DNA from: Pseudomonas sp.
GTDB lineage: Bacteria > Pseudomonadota > Gammaproteobacteria > Pseudomonadales > Pseudomonadaceae
Length of the DNA: 64,000 nucleotides
Direction of reading: 5' to 3'
NCBI RefSeq assembly: GCF_030698175.1
Contig: NZ_JAUYNT010000001.1
Span: 1-64,000, forward strand
The translations under genes were made by a program, and so were the position numbers. This document shows positions 39,956 through 49,059 of the stretch, one piece after another. Under the pieces are notes generated by a model. That model was not told the origin of the DNA, searched no databases, and saw only the letters and a program-made list of their open reading frames with translations. How positions within the stretch are numbered: the first letter of the stretch is position 1; every line of letters begins with the position of its first letter.

Positions 39956-41923
39956 TTAGAACGAGTACTTAACGTTCATACCGATGTTATCGCGGTCACG
40001 CGCAACGTTATCCTGACCGGCGCCGTAGTATTCGGTATAAGCCAGCTCAGCTTCTAGGCTGCTCAGATAACTAGCACGCAAGCCCAAGGTATAAGCCTGA
40101 CGCCCTTCGATGAAGTTACCGGTCTGACTCGAGTTACCTTCAAAGTCGCTCTTGTAAACTGCATACGGGGAAAGGTTCACCCCTGCGTAAACATCATTCC
40201 AGGTACCGTTAAGCAACAGGGTGTAGCCATAGGCATTTTTGTTGATCTGGCTGGAGCGATCATAGCCGCTTAGGTAAGCGCTATTAGGACGACCCGCATA
40301 GTAGCGATTAGACCCATCAAATGCGGTGTACTGCAGGTTATCGCCGCGATAATGCTCGGAAGCCAACTCAGCCACACCAAACAGCGAGTCAAAACTCAAT
40401 GCGGTACCGAAGTTTTGTATTGCCCCGAGAGAAGCATTGAAGGTTTCTACGCGGGTATAGTTATGAACTTCGCCATTGCGATTAATACGTTCGCCGCCGA
40501 GCAACGCCGTGCCACTATTAGGCCCCCGACTGCCAGAGGTATCAGCCAACTGCGCACCCTGCAGAATAAGGTCGCCGATCAAGTCGTTAGTCGGCGCGAT
40601 ACCAATCGGATTATTCGGGCGATAGGCCAACTCACCAAATACCGATGTTTCATCCAACGTAGTGTTGAAACTCAGGCCCATCATGCGGATATCTTCCACA
40701 TATTCGCGCTTGCCGCGCACAGCGCCCAAAATATCAATGGTAGCCGCACCACCAGCGGCAGCGGCAGAGCCACCCAAAGCACTTGTAAGCGCTGCAAGAT
40801 CGACACCGGTATAACCATTCAAGTCGGCCGCAATGACTGGTTCTTTCGAGTGATAATTCACAAAGTACGCACCGAACTCGGTCGAATTCAATCCTTCAGC
40901 TATATACTTGAATGAAGTACCGAACTGACCATCATTTTTCGCATTGATATCACTATCAATCTCGGCAACTCTCAGAACATTACCGTCTGAAAAATTAACC
41001 CCCTGCTGATACAAACCTGTTGCTTTGGCGGCAGGCGAAAGAAAAGCAAGTGGACCCGTACCATTACCGATGGCCGTGTAAATAGGAATCAGCGGAGCTG
41101 CTGAAGTTCCGCTAAAGTCGCGATAGGCCGTATTACCACCCGGAGCAAACAAATCCGTCTCAGAGAAGTAAGTGCCGACTGGATCGATTGCAGTTTCTTT
41201 CCAGTTGAACTGGTAAAATGTTTCCATCGACAGGTTATCGGTCAGACCCACGCTAAGATTAAGCGCTTCCACCGGAATCAGTACTTCTTTCAGCTCGGAA
41301 CCTGGCAAGCGGAACTTGGCGGCATCGATAGGGTTGGTGGTGTTAACGCCACCGCGATAAAAAAGGCCCTCACCCCAGTTGAATACCTGCTTACCCAGAC
41401 GTGCTGTTACCGGCTTCTCGGCAATATCCCAGTTACCATACACATAGGCGTCAAGAATCTCAGCGTTACGGCCCGCAGTGTGACGGGTATCGTAGGTATA
41501 GCTGCTGTCTTTCGGATAGTTCTGGCTAGGCTGCGCAGGATTATTATTATCGTAATAGTCGTTACGCTTATCCATAAGCTGGGTGTCATAAGACGCCGTA
41601 CCACGAACAAAAACGCCGTAATTTTGATATTTAGCTTCGGCGTCGGTAGTAATTTTAAACACTTCAGAAACCAAGCCGGTATCGAAGTTACGATTACCAT
41701 CGTTGGCATTGATATCGTCGTTGGTCTTGTCTCGACCCTGCACACGCCACAGCTGACCGTAGGACACGGTGCTATCAACGGAACCTGTCACTTCATCATC
41801 GGCGAAGCTGAATTCAACAGCTTGTGCTTGCACAGCAACCAGCAGCGGCAGCAAACCAGCCAAGGCAAAACCTGCTTTCGCCGGGGCGAAACGCAACAGG
41901 GGCTTACGGGTCTTAAATTCCAT
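39956..41923 (-). CDS. DUF1302 family outer-membrane protein
   Basis: 655 residues. The signal peptide ends at about residue 35 (VAVQAQA). The mature part is rich in alternating aromatic strands (FSFADDEVTGSVDSTVSYGQLWRV, GKQVFNWGEGLFYRGG) and ends in MNVKYSF, the terminal phenylalanine typical of outer-membrane barrels. DUF1302 proteins are probable channels that pair with DUF1329. Base composition is less GC-rich than its neighbours in several stretches. The 410-bp leader upstream holds an 8-bp inverted repeat at 42130-42158. Confidence 0.9.
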   Translation of the reverse strand: MEFKTRKPLLRFAPAKAGFALAGLLPLLVAVQAQAVEFSFADDEVTGSVDSTVSYGQLWRVQGRDKTNDDINANDGNRNFDTGLVSEVFKITTDAEAKYQNYGVFVRGTASYDTQLMDKRNDYYDNNNPAQPSQNYPKDSSYTYDTRHTAGRNAEILDAYVYGNWDIAEKPVTARLGKQVFNWGEGLFYRGGVNTTNPIDAAKFRLPGSELKEVLIPVEALNLSVGLTDNLSMETFYQFNWKETAIDPVGTYFSETDLFAPGGNTAYRDFSGTSAAPLIPIYTAIGNGTGPLAFLSPAAKATGLYQQGVNFSDGNVLRVAEIDSDINAKNDGQFGTSFKYIAEGLNSTEFGAYFVNYHSKEPVIAADLNGYTGVDLAALTSALGGSAAAAGGAATIDILGAVRGKREYVEDIRMMGLSFNTTLDETSVFGELAYRPNNPIGIAPTNDLIGDLILQGAQLADTSGSRGPNSGTALLGGERINRNGEVHNYTRVETFNASLGAIQNFGTALSFDSLFGVAELASEHYRGDNLQYTAFDGSNRYYAGRPNSAYLSGYDRSSQINKNAYGYTLLLNGTWNDVYAGVNLSPYAVYKSDFEGNSSQTGNFIEGRQAYTLGLRASYLSSLEAELAYTEYYGAGQDNVARDRDNIGMNVKYSF

Positions 41924-42129
41924 CGTTGCTCTACTCCGCTGACAGTAATCTTATTGTATTGAGCACCTGAACTCAGGCGCCCGATTTGGTCGTACTTCTA
42001 TGACGACCTTTTGCTTGCGGGGCAATCAAAGTCGCCCACTTAACCCTGTCTACAGAGCACATACAGTGCCAACTCGGCAAAAGTCTTAAAAAACAGTGAG
42101 ATTCCACGTCTAAGGTGCAGCGTCGCTTT

Positions 42130-42158
42130 TGTGACTGTACAGCGACCGATCAGTCACA
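42130..42158. promoter_or_regulatory. Inverted repeat upstream of DUF1302 operon
   Basis: TGTGACTG (42130-42137) and CAGTCACA (42151-42158), 13-bp spacer, about 207 bp before the DUF1302 start. Candidate regulator site; no regulator gene adjoins. Nothing else is supported in 41924-42334. Confidence 0.35.
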
Positions 42159-42334
42159 GCGTCTTTTTCACATCCCCCACCGACTTTGTCTAACGATCTG
42201 GCTCGCGCAGTCATTCGCGATCAGTTCGCACCGGCATCAACCTTCAGCAAAATATTTATCCGTCAAGGCAAATTAACCAGCTATAAGAAAGACTTTGCAT
42301 GAGCAAAATCCTGCTTACTCCCTTAGGTAACAAA

Positions 42335-42367
42335 AAAGTGTTACCCAGCCATGCCTGGTAACACTTT
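42335..42367 (-). terminator. Terminator of the pepN transcription unit
   Basis: AAAGTGTTACC (42335-42345) pairs exactly with GGTAACACTTT (42357-42367). On the minus strand the stem is followed by TTT. It lies 29 bp past the pepN stop. Confidence 0.88.
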
Positions 42368-42395
42368 GTCTAAAGCCGATCTTGCCCGTTAAGCG

Positions 42396-45068
42396 CTACA
42401 GCAAGCTCTTGCTGACCACTTCATAAACATCGCTAGACAGCTCACCAGAGGCAAGAATCCGCTCTAGCTCGGCCTTCATCAGTGCTTGCCGGGGCGCATC
42501 GTATTTGCGCCAGCGGGTCAGCGGCGCCAATTGGCGGGAGGCGATCTGCGGGTTACTGGCATTCAGGCTAATCACCTGCTCGGCGAGGAAGCGGTAACCC
42601 GAACCGTCGGCGGCATGGAAGTTGATCAGGTTCTGCCCGGCGAACGCGCCGATCAAGGCGCGAACCTTGTTGGGGTTGCTCAGGGTAAAGGCCGGATGCG
42701 TCATTAACTGCTGCACCCGCTGCAAACCACCAGGCAAACCGCTGGCCGCTTGCACGCTGAACCACTGATCCATGACCAGCGGATTGGCTTTGAACTGCTC
42801 GGCAAAGTCGGCCAGCGTCTGCGCCCGCTCGGTTTCGAACGGCGAATTGACCAAACAAGCCAGCGCCGCCAAGCGCTCAGTCATATTGTCGGCGACTGCA
42901 TATTGCTCCAGGCAGGCGGCCAACACCTGTGGCCGCTCGCTGAGCAGCAGATACGACAGCGCAATGTTTTGCAGGCTACGCCGGGCAAAGTGCGCGGCTT
43001 GGGCGACATAGGCCGTCTGCCGCGAAGCCACGCGATTATCCTGATAGCGCTGCCACAACGGCTCAAACAAGGCCTCGCTCAGTTGTTTGCGGGCAAACTC
43101 GCGAGCGTTATGAATGGCCTCGACATCCGCCATTGCGCTGATCTCGGCCAGATAGGCCTCGCCCGGCAGCGAGAGCATCTCGGCAACCATGGCCGGATCC
43201 AGACTTTCATTGGTTAACACCGCACGCAAAGCCTCGACCAAGCGCGAATCAAGCAACAAAGGCTCGTTGCGCTGCACCTGGCCAATCAGCTCCTGCAACA
43301 CCTGCACCGCCAACTGCTGGCCGGCATCCCAGCGATTAAAACCATCGCTGTCGTGCTGCATCAGAAACTGCAGCTGCTCGCGACTGTAGGGAAAGCTCAA
43401 CTTCACCGGCGCGGAAAATCCGCGCAGCAACGACGGCAACGGCCGCTCGGCGATATCGACAAAGCTAAAGCTCTGCTCAGCTTCAATTACCGACAGCACC
43501 CGCGTACTGACTGCATCTGCAGCCTCGCCCACTAGCCGCAGCGGCAACTCGCGCCCTTGGGCGTCGAGCAACGCCAGTTCGACCGGGATAACAAAGGGTA
43601 ACTTGGCAACCTGCCCTGGGCTGGCCGGGCAATCCTGACGAAATGTCAGGTGATAAGTCTTGGCAGCTGCATCGTAAGCCTCGCTGACCGCCAAGCGCGG
43701 CGTACCTGCCTGGCTGTACCAGCGCTTGAACTGGCTCAAGTCCACAGCCTGCCCTTCTACTGAATTGGCATCCTCCATGGCCTGGATAAAGTCATCGCAG
43801 GTCACGGCCTGACCGTCGTGGCGGGCAAAGTACAGATCGCTGCCCTTACGAAAACCTTCGGCGCCGAGCAGGGTCTGCAGCATGCGCACCACCTCGGAAC
43901 CCTTCTCGTAAACGGTCAGGGTGTAGAAGTTGGAGATTTCCATAAAACTGTCGGGCCGCACGGCGTGGGCCATGGGACCGGCATCTTCGGCGAACTGATG
44001 GGTGCGCAGGTAGGCCACATCCTCGATGCGCTTAACGGTGCGCGAGTTCATGTCGGCGCTGAATTCGGCGTCACGAAACACCGTGAAGCCCTCTTTCAGC
44101 GACAGCTGAAACCAGTCGCGACAGGTCACCCGATTGCCCGACCAGTTATGGAAGTATTCATGGGCCACCACCGCCTCGACCCGCTGGTGCGCGGCATCGG
44201 TGGCGGTTTCAGCGCGAGCCAGCACACAGCTGGAGTTGAAGATATTGAGGCCCTTGTTTTCCATGGCGCCCATGTTGAAATCGTTGACCGCGACAATCAT
44301 GAAGATGTCGAGGTCGTACTCACGGCCATAGACTTCTTCGTCCCAGCGCATGGATTTTTTCAGGCTGTCCATGGCGTGCTGACACTTGTCGATGTTTTCC
44401 GGCTCGACATAGATACGCAGCGTCACTTCACGCGCACTCATGGTGGTGAAGCTGTCTTCAATGCACCAGAGATCACCGGCAACCAAGGCGAACAGATAGG
44501 CCGGTTTCATAAAGGGATCTTGCCAGGTCGCCCAATGCCGCCCGCCCTCTTCTGAACCGCTGGCAATCGGGTTGCCGTTGGACAAGAGCACCGGATAGTC
44601 CTGCTTGCTGGCGCTCAGGCTGGTGGTGAAGCGACTCATCACATCGGGGCGATCGAGGTAGTAGGTGATCTTGCGAAACCCTTCGGCCTCGCACTGGGTG
44701 CAGAACATGCCGCTGGATTTGTACAACCCCTCCAGCGCCGTATTGGTTTCCGGATGAATCCGCACGCTGCTGTTAAGGGTAAAACTGGCGGCCGTGGGCT
44801 GCAGGGTCAGATGGTTATCGGTCAGCTGGTAGTCGCCGGCCTGCAGCAGTTGATCGTCCATGCTCAGCGAGAGCAACTCCAGTTGCTGACCATCCAGCAC
44901 CAGCGCCGGCAAACCGGCACCCCGCGCAGGGTTGCGGCGCATCAGCAACTGCGCATGCACCAGGGTATGGTCATCGAACAGTTCGAAGGTCAGATTAGTC
45001 TCGTCGATCAGGTATTCGGGCGCCTGATAGTCTTTTAAATAAATCATTTTCGGCTGTTCGGTACGCAT
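42396..45068 (-). CDS. pepN: Aminopeptidase N
   Basis: Zinc metalloaminopeptidase (M1 family) of 890 residues that trims N-terminal residues from peptides in the cytoplasm. It has the GAMEN exopeptidase motif (FNMGAMENKGLNIFN), the zinc site HEYFHNW with the downstream glutamate in LKEGFTVFRD (HExxH-x18-E), and the long C-terminal helical domain. The start MRTEQPKMIYLKDYQAPEYL is the usual Pseudomonas one. It is separated by 12 bp from the DUF2797 gene, so it is part of a minus-strand operon ending at the terminator 42335-42367. Confidence 0.97.
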   Translation of the reverse strand: MRTEQPKMIYLKDYQAPEYLIDETNLTFELFDDHTLVHAQLLMRRNPARGAGLPALVLDGQQLELLSLSMDDQLLQAGDYQLTDNHLTLQPTAASFTLNSSVRIHPETNTALEGLYKSSGMFCTQCEAEGFRKITYYLDRPDVMSRFTTSLSASKQDYPVLLSNGNPIASGSEEGGRHWATWQDPFMKPAYLFALVAGDLWCIEDSFTTMSAREVTLRIYVEPENIDKCQHAMDSLKKSMRWDEEVYGREYDLDIFMIVAVNDFNMGAMENKGLNIFNSSCVLARAETATDAAHQRVEAVVAHEYFHNWSGNRVTCRDWFQLSLKEGFTVFRDAEFSADMNSRTVKRIEDVAYLRTHQFAEDAGPMAHAVRPDSFMEISNFYTLTVYEKGSEVVRMLQTLLGAEGFRKGSDLYFARHDGQAVTCDDFIQAMEDANSVEGQAVDLSQFKRWYSQAGTPRLAVSEAYDAAAKTYHLTFRQDCPASPGQVAKLPFVIPVELALLDAQGRELPLRLVGEAADAVSTRVLSVIEAEQSFSFVDIAERPLPSLLRGFSAPVKLSFPYSREQLQFLMQHDSDGFNRWDAGQQLAVQVLQELIGQVQRNEPLLLDSRLVEALRAVLTNESLDPAMVAEMLSLPGEAYLAEISAMADVEAIHNAREFARKQLSEALFEPLWQRYQDNRVASRQTAYVAQAAHFARRSLQNIALSYLLLSERPQVLAACLEQYAVADNMTERLAALACLVNSPFETERAQTLADFAEQFKANPLVMDQWFSVQAASGLPGGLQRVQQLMTHPAFTLSNPNKVRALIGAFAGQNLINFHAADGSGYRFLAEQVISLNASNPQIASRQLAPLTRWRKYDAPRQALMKAELERILASGELSSDVYEVVSKSLL

Positions 45069-45080
45069 GACGAGTGACCT

Positions 45081-45920
45081 CTAAAGCTGCTGCACGGCAA
45101 GTTGGTAAGCGGTGTATTTACGAATGTTAATCACCCCAACATCGAAGATCAGGTACTGGCCTTTAATGCCCAGCAGGGTGCCCTCGATTTGCGGGGTTTT
45201 CTCTAAATCTAAACTGGTTATTTTGCTCGGATAGGCGCTGACCGGGTAACGAATGTCGAGCACCTGGGCATCACTCAGCGGCTGAATCGCCTGCAAGCCA
45301 AAACGCTGCTGCAACTCACTCATACCCTCGGCACACACACCAAGAATCTGCTCGGCCACTTGGCGCAGATCAACTGGCGCGGCCTCGCCCTTGAGCATGG
45401 TGCGCCAGTTAGTGCGATCGGCCACCTGGCTGCGCAGCAGGTCTTCGACAAAGCCTGATTGCTGCCGGGTGCTGACGCGAATGATCGGCAACGCCTGACT
45501 GGCACCTTGATCGATCCAGCGGGTTGGCACCTGGGTGGCGCGGGTGATGCCGACCTTGACCCCGGAGGAGTTGGCCAGATAGACCACATGGTCGGTCATG
45601 CAAAACTGCTCACCCCAACTCGGCTCGCGACAGGTGCCGGCGGCGTAATGGCAACGCTCAGGGCTCATCATGCAGGTGTCGCACTGCGCCAACTTGGTGA
45701 AACAGGGGTAGCAATAACCCTGACTGAAGCTCTTTTTGGTTTTACGCGCGCAATGCGTGCAATGGATGGCGCCAAGATAATCCAGGCGCAGCCGCTGACC
45801 GATCAGCGGATTAACCGGCACCTCCTGCTCACCCAAGCAAAACGCGTACTGCACCGGCTGCTCCAGCGAGCCAAGCTGCGCGCTCATTTTACTCAGGGCG
45901 CCGCGCCCAAGCTCCAGCAT
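45081..45920 (-). CDS. DUF2797 protein with zinc-ribbon and GIY-YIG-like segment
   Basis: 279 residues. ATG 45920 overlaps the YeaC stop (ATGA), which decides the start over the longer frame to 45983. Eight or nine cysteines are clustered at 54-107 (CTHC, CYPC, CDTC, C, C, C), consistent with zinc binding. Right after it, VVYLANSSGVKVGITR (112-127) followed by TRW (133-135) resembles the start of a GIY-YIG nuclease domain. The family has no assigned function that I know of. Coupled to YeaC and followed closely by pepN. Confidence 0.85.
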   Translation of the reverse strand: MLELGRGALSKMSAQLGSLEQPVQYAFCLGEQEVPVNPLIGQRLRLDYLGAIHCTHCARKTKKSFSQGYCYPCFTKLAQCDTCMMSPERCHYAAGTCREPSWGEQFCMTDHVVYLANSSGVKVGITRATQVPTRWIDQGASQALPIIRVSTRQQSGFVEDLLRSQVADRTNWRTMLKGEAAPVDLRQVAEQILGVCAEGMSELQQRFGLQAIQPLSDAQVLDIRYPVSAYPSKITSLDLEKTPQIEGTLLGIKGQYLIFDVGVINIRKYTAYQLAVQQL

Positions 45921-46180
45921 CAGTGCTGGGTGTCCGAAGATTTGAACAAGATATTCAGCTTCGGCGCCGGATGGGATTCGCACTCCTGCTCCAGATAGCC
46001 GGTGCGCTGTTCTTCCGGCAGGTTATTCAGCTCCCAGGCAATCATCGCCTGCAGCGTCAGCTCCTTTTGCTCCAGAGTCAGCTTGCGACCATCGGCCCAT
46101 TTACCGATTTCCACCGCCAACTTCAGGCTTTGGTAAATATCCGGGGTGATGTTTTCGATCATTTCAACAAAGGACGACAT
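45920..46180 (-). CDS. yeaC: YeaC (DUF1315) family protein
   Basis: 86-residue acidic protein, DUF1315 family, function unknown. Recognised from MSSFVEMIENITPDIYQSLKLAVEIGKWADGRKLTLEQKE and the following AMIAWELNNLPEEQRTGY. ATG 46180 follows TTTGGAG at a good distance; a TTG four codons upstream is unlikely. Its stop overlaps the start of DUF2797. Confidence 0.85.
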   Translation of the reverse strand: MSSFVEMIENITPDIYQSLKLAVEIGKWADGRKLTLEQKELTLQAMIAWELNNLPEEQRTGYLEQECESHPAPKLNILFKSSDTQH

Positions 46181-46259
46181 AGCGGTCTCCAAAACAAAGC
46201 GGCAGTTTAACGGCGAAGGCGCGCCAGCGCACCGACGGCGGTCAGAACATAGCTCGAAG

Positions 46260-47183
46260 CTAGAAGTCGCGGGACAACTTCACCTGCTCCAACTCCTTGG
46301 CCAATGAGCGCTTGAATATCTGCGGACCAGCAAAACTGTAAATCACGAACGCCAACCACCCCCACTGGATAACCTGCGAAAGCATGATATGGCCGTGCTG
46401 ACCTGCCGCGATGACTGCCACCCGATAAACCACAAACATTACCAGCAACACGATAATCGAGTGCGTAGGGCCAAGCTCCGACATCCACGAGTTGTAACGC
46501 CACCAGAGCCCCATCAGCGGGTTGCTGCGCGCCTTCACTGCCGATATCAGGTAGAGCGCCGCAATGTCATTGGCATCTTCGCCCAAGGCCCAGGTCGCGT
46601 GTTCGCGCGCCGCCTGCACCTCGCCGCGCCGCAACAGCAAATGACCAAGAGTAACGATTGCGCCGCTATGAGCGGCATGCTGTTGCAAAGCCTGGCGAGC
46701 GAAATTCTCAGCCTGTTCAACTTCACCACCACGACGATAAAACTCCGCCATCGCTGCCAGACAATCCGGATCATCCGGCGCCAACTCCAGGGCGCGCAGG
46801 AGATAGGGCAATTGCTGCGCGCGCCTGCCAAGCAAGGCCTGGAGGTCGGCCTGGGCCAGTTGATAGCGCACCTCCAAGGGGTTCATTTCCAGCACTTGCG
46901 CCAGATGGCGAGCGGCCAACTTGAACTTGCGCCGCATCATCGCTACCCGTGCAGCAACAAAATGGGCGAACTCCAACTGCGCATCGCTGGCCAGAGCCAG
47001 ACCAACTTCACGTTCCGCCGCCACCGCACGGCGCATCTCCAGCAAACACAGCGCCAGCAAGGCATGAGCCTCGGCATGCTCAGGCGCATTGCTGAGCAAC
47101 TGCCGCAAGCAATTGATCGCGCCTTCGACCTGGCCGTTATTAAGGCGCTGGTAGGCCAGATCCAATAGGTAAGTTTCGTTCAT
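46260..47183 (-). CDS. TPR-repeat membrane protein (third gene of AAA+ trio)
   Basis: 307 residues. The N-terminal two thirds is a set of TPR helices (about 5-215: AYQRLNNGQVEGAINCLRQLLSNAPEHAEAHALLALCLLE and following). Two TM helices lie near the C-terminus (about 227-245 and 255-275). ATG 47183 overlaps the stop of the upstream gene (ATGA). The TPR face is on the cytoplasmic side if the N-terminus is inside. Probably a scaffold for the AAA+ ATPase encoded two genes upstream. No characterised homologue known to me. Confidence 0.82.
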   Translation of the reverse strand: MNETYLLDLAYQRLNNGQVEGAINCLRQLLSNAPEHAEAHALLALCLLEMRRAVAAEREVGLALASDAQLEFAHFVAARVAMMRRKFKLAARHLAQVLEMNPLEVRYQLAQADLQALLGRRAQQLPYLLRALELAPDDPDCLAAMAEFYRRGGEVEQAENFARQALQQHAAHSGAIVTLGHLLLRRGEVQAAREHATWALGEDANDIAALYLISAVKARSNPLMGLWWRYNSWMSELGPTHSIIVLLVMFVVYRVAVIAAGQHGHIMLSQVIQWGWLAFVIYSFAGPQIFKRSLAKELEQVKLSRDF

Positions 47184-47668
47184 CAACTCATCACCAACTG
47201 CCAGAGCGTGAACGGCAGCAAGCCCAGCACCAGACCACGCAGCGCAAACGCGCCCAGCAAGGCCACCGGTAGGCCAAAGCGATTAAGCACTCCGCCGTAG
47301 TATTGATAGAGTTCGATGGTCGAACTCTGCAGCAAAAACAACATGTAACCGATGGTCAGCTTCCACACCACCAGCACTAGCAGCGCGTACTGGAGCATTT
47401 CTTTGGAGACCACATACCCGCTCTGCCACAGATGCAGCAGCACAAACGCCAAGGCCAGGCTACCCAGCAAGCCAACCCCAGCGAGCACCGCTTCGCGCAC
47501 CCGCGTCGGGCTGCCAACGGCAATGCCATTGAGGGCAAACCAGGGCAAGCCGAGCCAGGCACCGCCCATCATCAACCCCAGCATTGGCCAGAGTGGCTCG
47601 ACCGCAAATTTGGCCAGGTTGCCGGGGCGCGACTCATCTTCGATCCGATACACACTACGCTCGCCCAT
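47183..47668 (-). CDS. Polytopic membrane protein (second gene of AAA+ trio)
   Basis: 161 residues with four or five hydrophobic helices (about 22-50, 62-84, 90-115, 122-155) and a short polar N-terminus MGERSVYRIEDESRPGN. The start ATG 47668 shares a base with the stop of the AAA+ gene (TAATG), which overrides the longer frame to 47767. I recognise no family. The coupling at both ends says it works with the AAA+ and TPR proteins. Confidence 0.8.
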   Translation of the reverse strand: MGERSVYRIEDESRPGNLAKFAVEPLWPMLGLMMGGAWLGLPWFALNGIAVGSPTRVREAVLAGVGLLGSLALAFVLLHLWQSGYVVSKEMLQYALLVLVVWKLTIGYMLFLLQSSTIELYQYYGGVLNRFGLPVALLGAFALRGLVLGLLPFTLWQLVMS

Positions 47669-49017
47669 TAACGTCCCTTGCCATGTTGTTCGAGAAACGC
47701 CAGCACTTCGTCGTACTGGCCGCCTTCGTTGGAGTAGCGGGCGTAATTGCGCGCCGTAGTCAACCATTCCACCGTGGTGGCACGCACCTCTTTCAGCGCC
47801 GCTTTGAGATGGCGATCCGTCACGGGCTGCTCGCGCCCTTCGGCAATAGATTCCTCAATCGCCTCATCCACGGCGGTTTCCACCAATTCGCGCAGATCTG
47901 CACCTGAGAAACCCGAGGTGTTGCGCGCAAGGAATTCGTAGTCAAACACCCCTTCGCAAGGCCGGTCGGCCATCATCAGGCGCAGCATATTGGCCCGTGC
48001 CGGACGGTCTGGTGGAGGTACGAACAACACCCGATCAAAACGCCCAGGGCGACGAAATGCGGCATCAACCGACCAAGGCACGTTGGTCGCAGCAAGAATC
48101 AGCACACCATGGTTGGATTGGGCAAAGCCATCCATCTCGGTAAGAAACTGGCTGACCAGCTTGGACGATGTCGCCTCGCGGGTATTAGTGCGCTTGCCGC
48201 CCAAAGCTTCTACCTCGTCGAAAAACAGCACTGCCGGCGCCTTCGCCCTAGCCTCTTCGAACAACGCATGGAGCTTGCGCTCAGACTCGCCTATGTACAT
48301 ATCCAACACATCGGAAATCGCCACATTGAGAAAGGTCGCCTTACACTCGCCCGCCGTCGCCCTAGCCAGCATGGTCTTGCCGCAACCCGGTGGCCCATAG
48401 AGCAGAATGCCGCCGCCCACACGTTTGCGGAAACGCTGGAAAAGCCCTGGTTTTTGGTACGGCAGGATGATTTTTTTATGGATGGTTTTCTTCAACTCGT
48501 CGAGGCCGCCAACATCCTCGAAAGTCAGGATTTCCGAGTTCGGCGCCAGCAAGCGAGTGGCCTCGGATTGTTCGGTATCATCGTTGGAGATAACCCGCAA
48601 TCGTGGTCGCCCCTCGCCGCCAGGAAAATCCACCACCTGCGCACTGAGGCGGCGCTGCAAGGAAACGTCCTCCAGCGCCGGGTTAGCCTGCACCGCCAAG
48701 CGATACTCCTTAAGACCCTCGTCGCGGCGCTGCAAATCAGCCAGAGCATGGGCGCGCAGCAGCTGCTCTTCTGGCATATCCGCTGGCAGCAACAGCAATG
48801 CCCGCTGCGGCTCACCAGCACCCAGGCAGATACGCGCCGACAGGTGACGTAATGCCTGAGCATCGCCACGAGCCTCCAGGCCTGTCGGCAGCTTGGCTAA
48901 CCCACGGGCAAACTCGTTGCGCTCGATATAAGCCTGCAGCAGCAGGCCCAATAGCGCTTCGTTGTCTGGAGAAAGGGCTAAAGCCGTCTCCAACTGAACC
49001 AGCATCACATCATCCAT
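47668..49017 (-). CDS. AAA+ ATPase with N-terminal TPR-like region
   Basis: 449 residues. The N-terminal 110 residues are TPR-like helices (LETALALSPDNEALLGLLLQAYIERNEF). The AAA+ domain resembles the Cdc48/FtsH/Vps4 class: Walker A GPPGCGKT (208-215), Walker B VLFFDEVEAL (about 268-277), second region of homology NVPWSVDAAFRRPGRFDRV with arginine fingers, then the GFSGADLRELV sensor-2 region. It lacks a protease domain. ATG 49017 is 42 bp after the metallophosphoesterase stop. Probably a remodelling ATPase recruited to the membrane by its two partners. Confidence 0.85.
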   Translation of the reverse strand: MDDVMLVQLETALALSPDNEALLGLLLQAYIERNEFARGLAKLPTGLEARGDAQALRHLSARICLGAGEPQRALLLLPADMPEEQLLRAHALADLQRRDEGLKEYRLAVQANPALEDVSLQRRLSAQVVDFPGGEGRPRLRVISNDDTEQSEATRLLAPNSEILTFEDVGGLDELKKTIHKKIILPYQKPGLFQRFRKRVGGGILLYGPPGCGKTMLARATAGECKATFLNVAISDVLDMYIGESERKLHALFEEARAKAPAVLFFDEVEALGGKRTNTREATSSKLVSQFLTEMDGFAQSNHGVLILAATNVPWSVDAAFRRPGRFDRVLFVPPPDRPARANMLRLMMADRPCEGVFDYEFLARNTSGFSGADLRELVETAVDEAIEESIAEGREQPVTDRHLKAALKEVRATTVEWLTTARNYARYSNEGGQYDEVLAFLEQHGKGR

Positions 49018-49059
49018 ATAGCGCTAAAGCTCCATTACGGAAAGAAAGAGAGACCCCAC

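Noticed and set aside
46207..46503. 98-codon minus-strand frame overlapping the TPR gene end
   Set aside because: Different frame from the TPR gene; product lacks features and the TPR frame is continuous.
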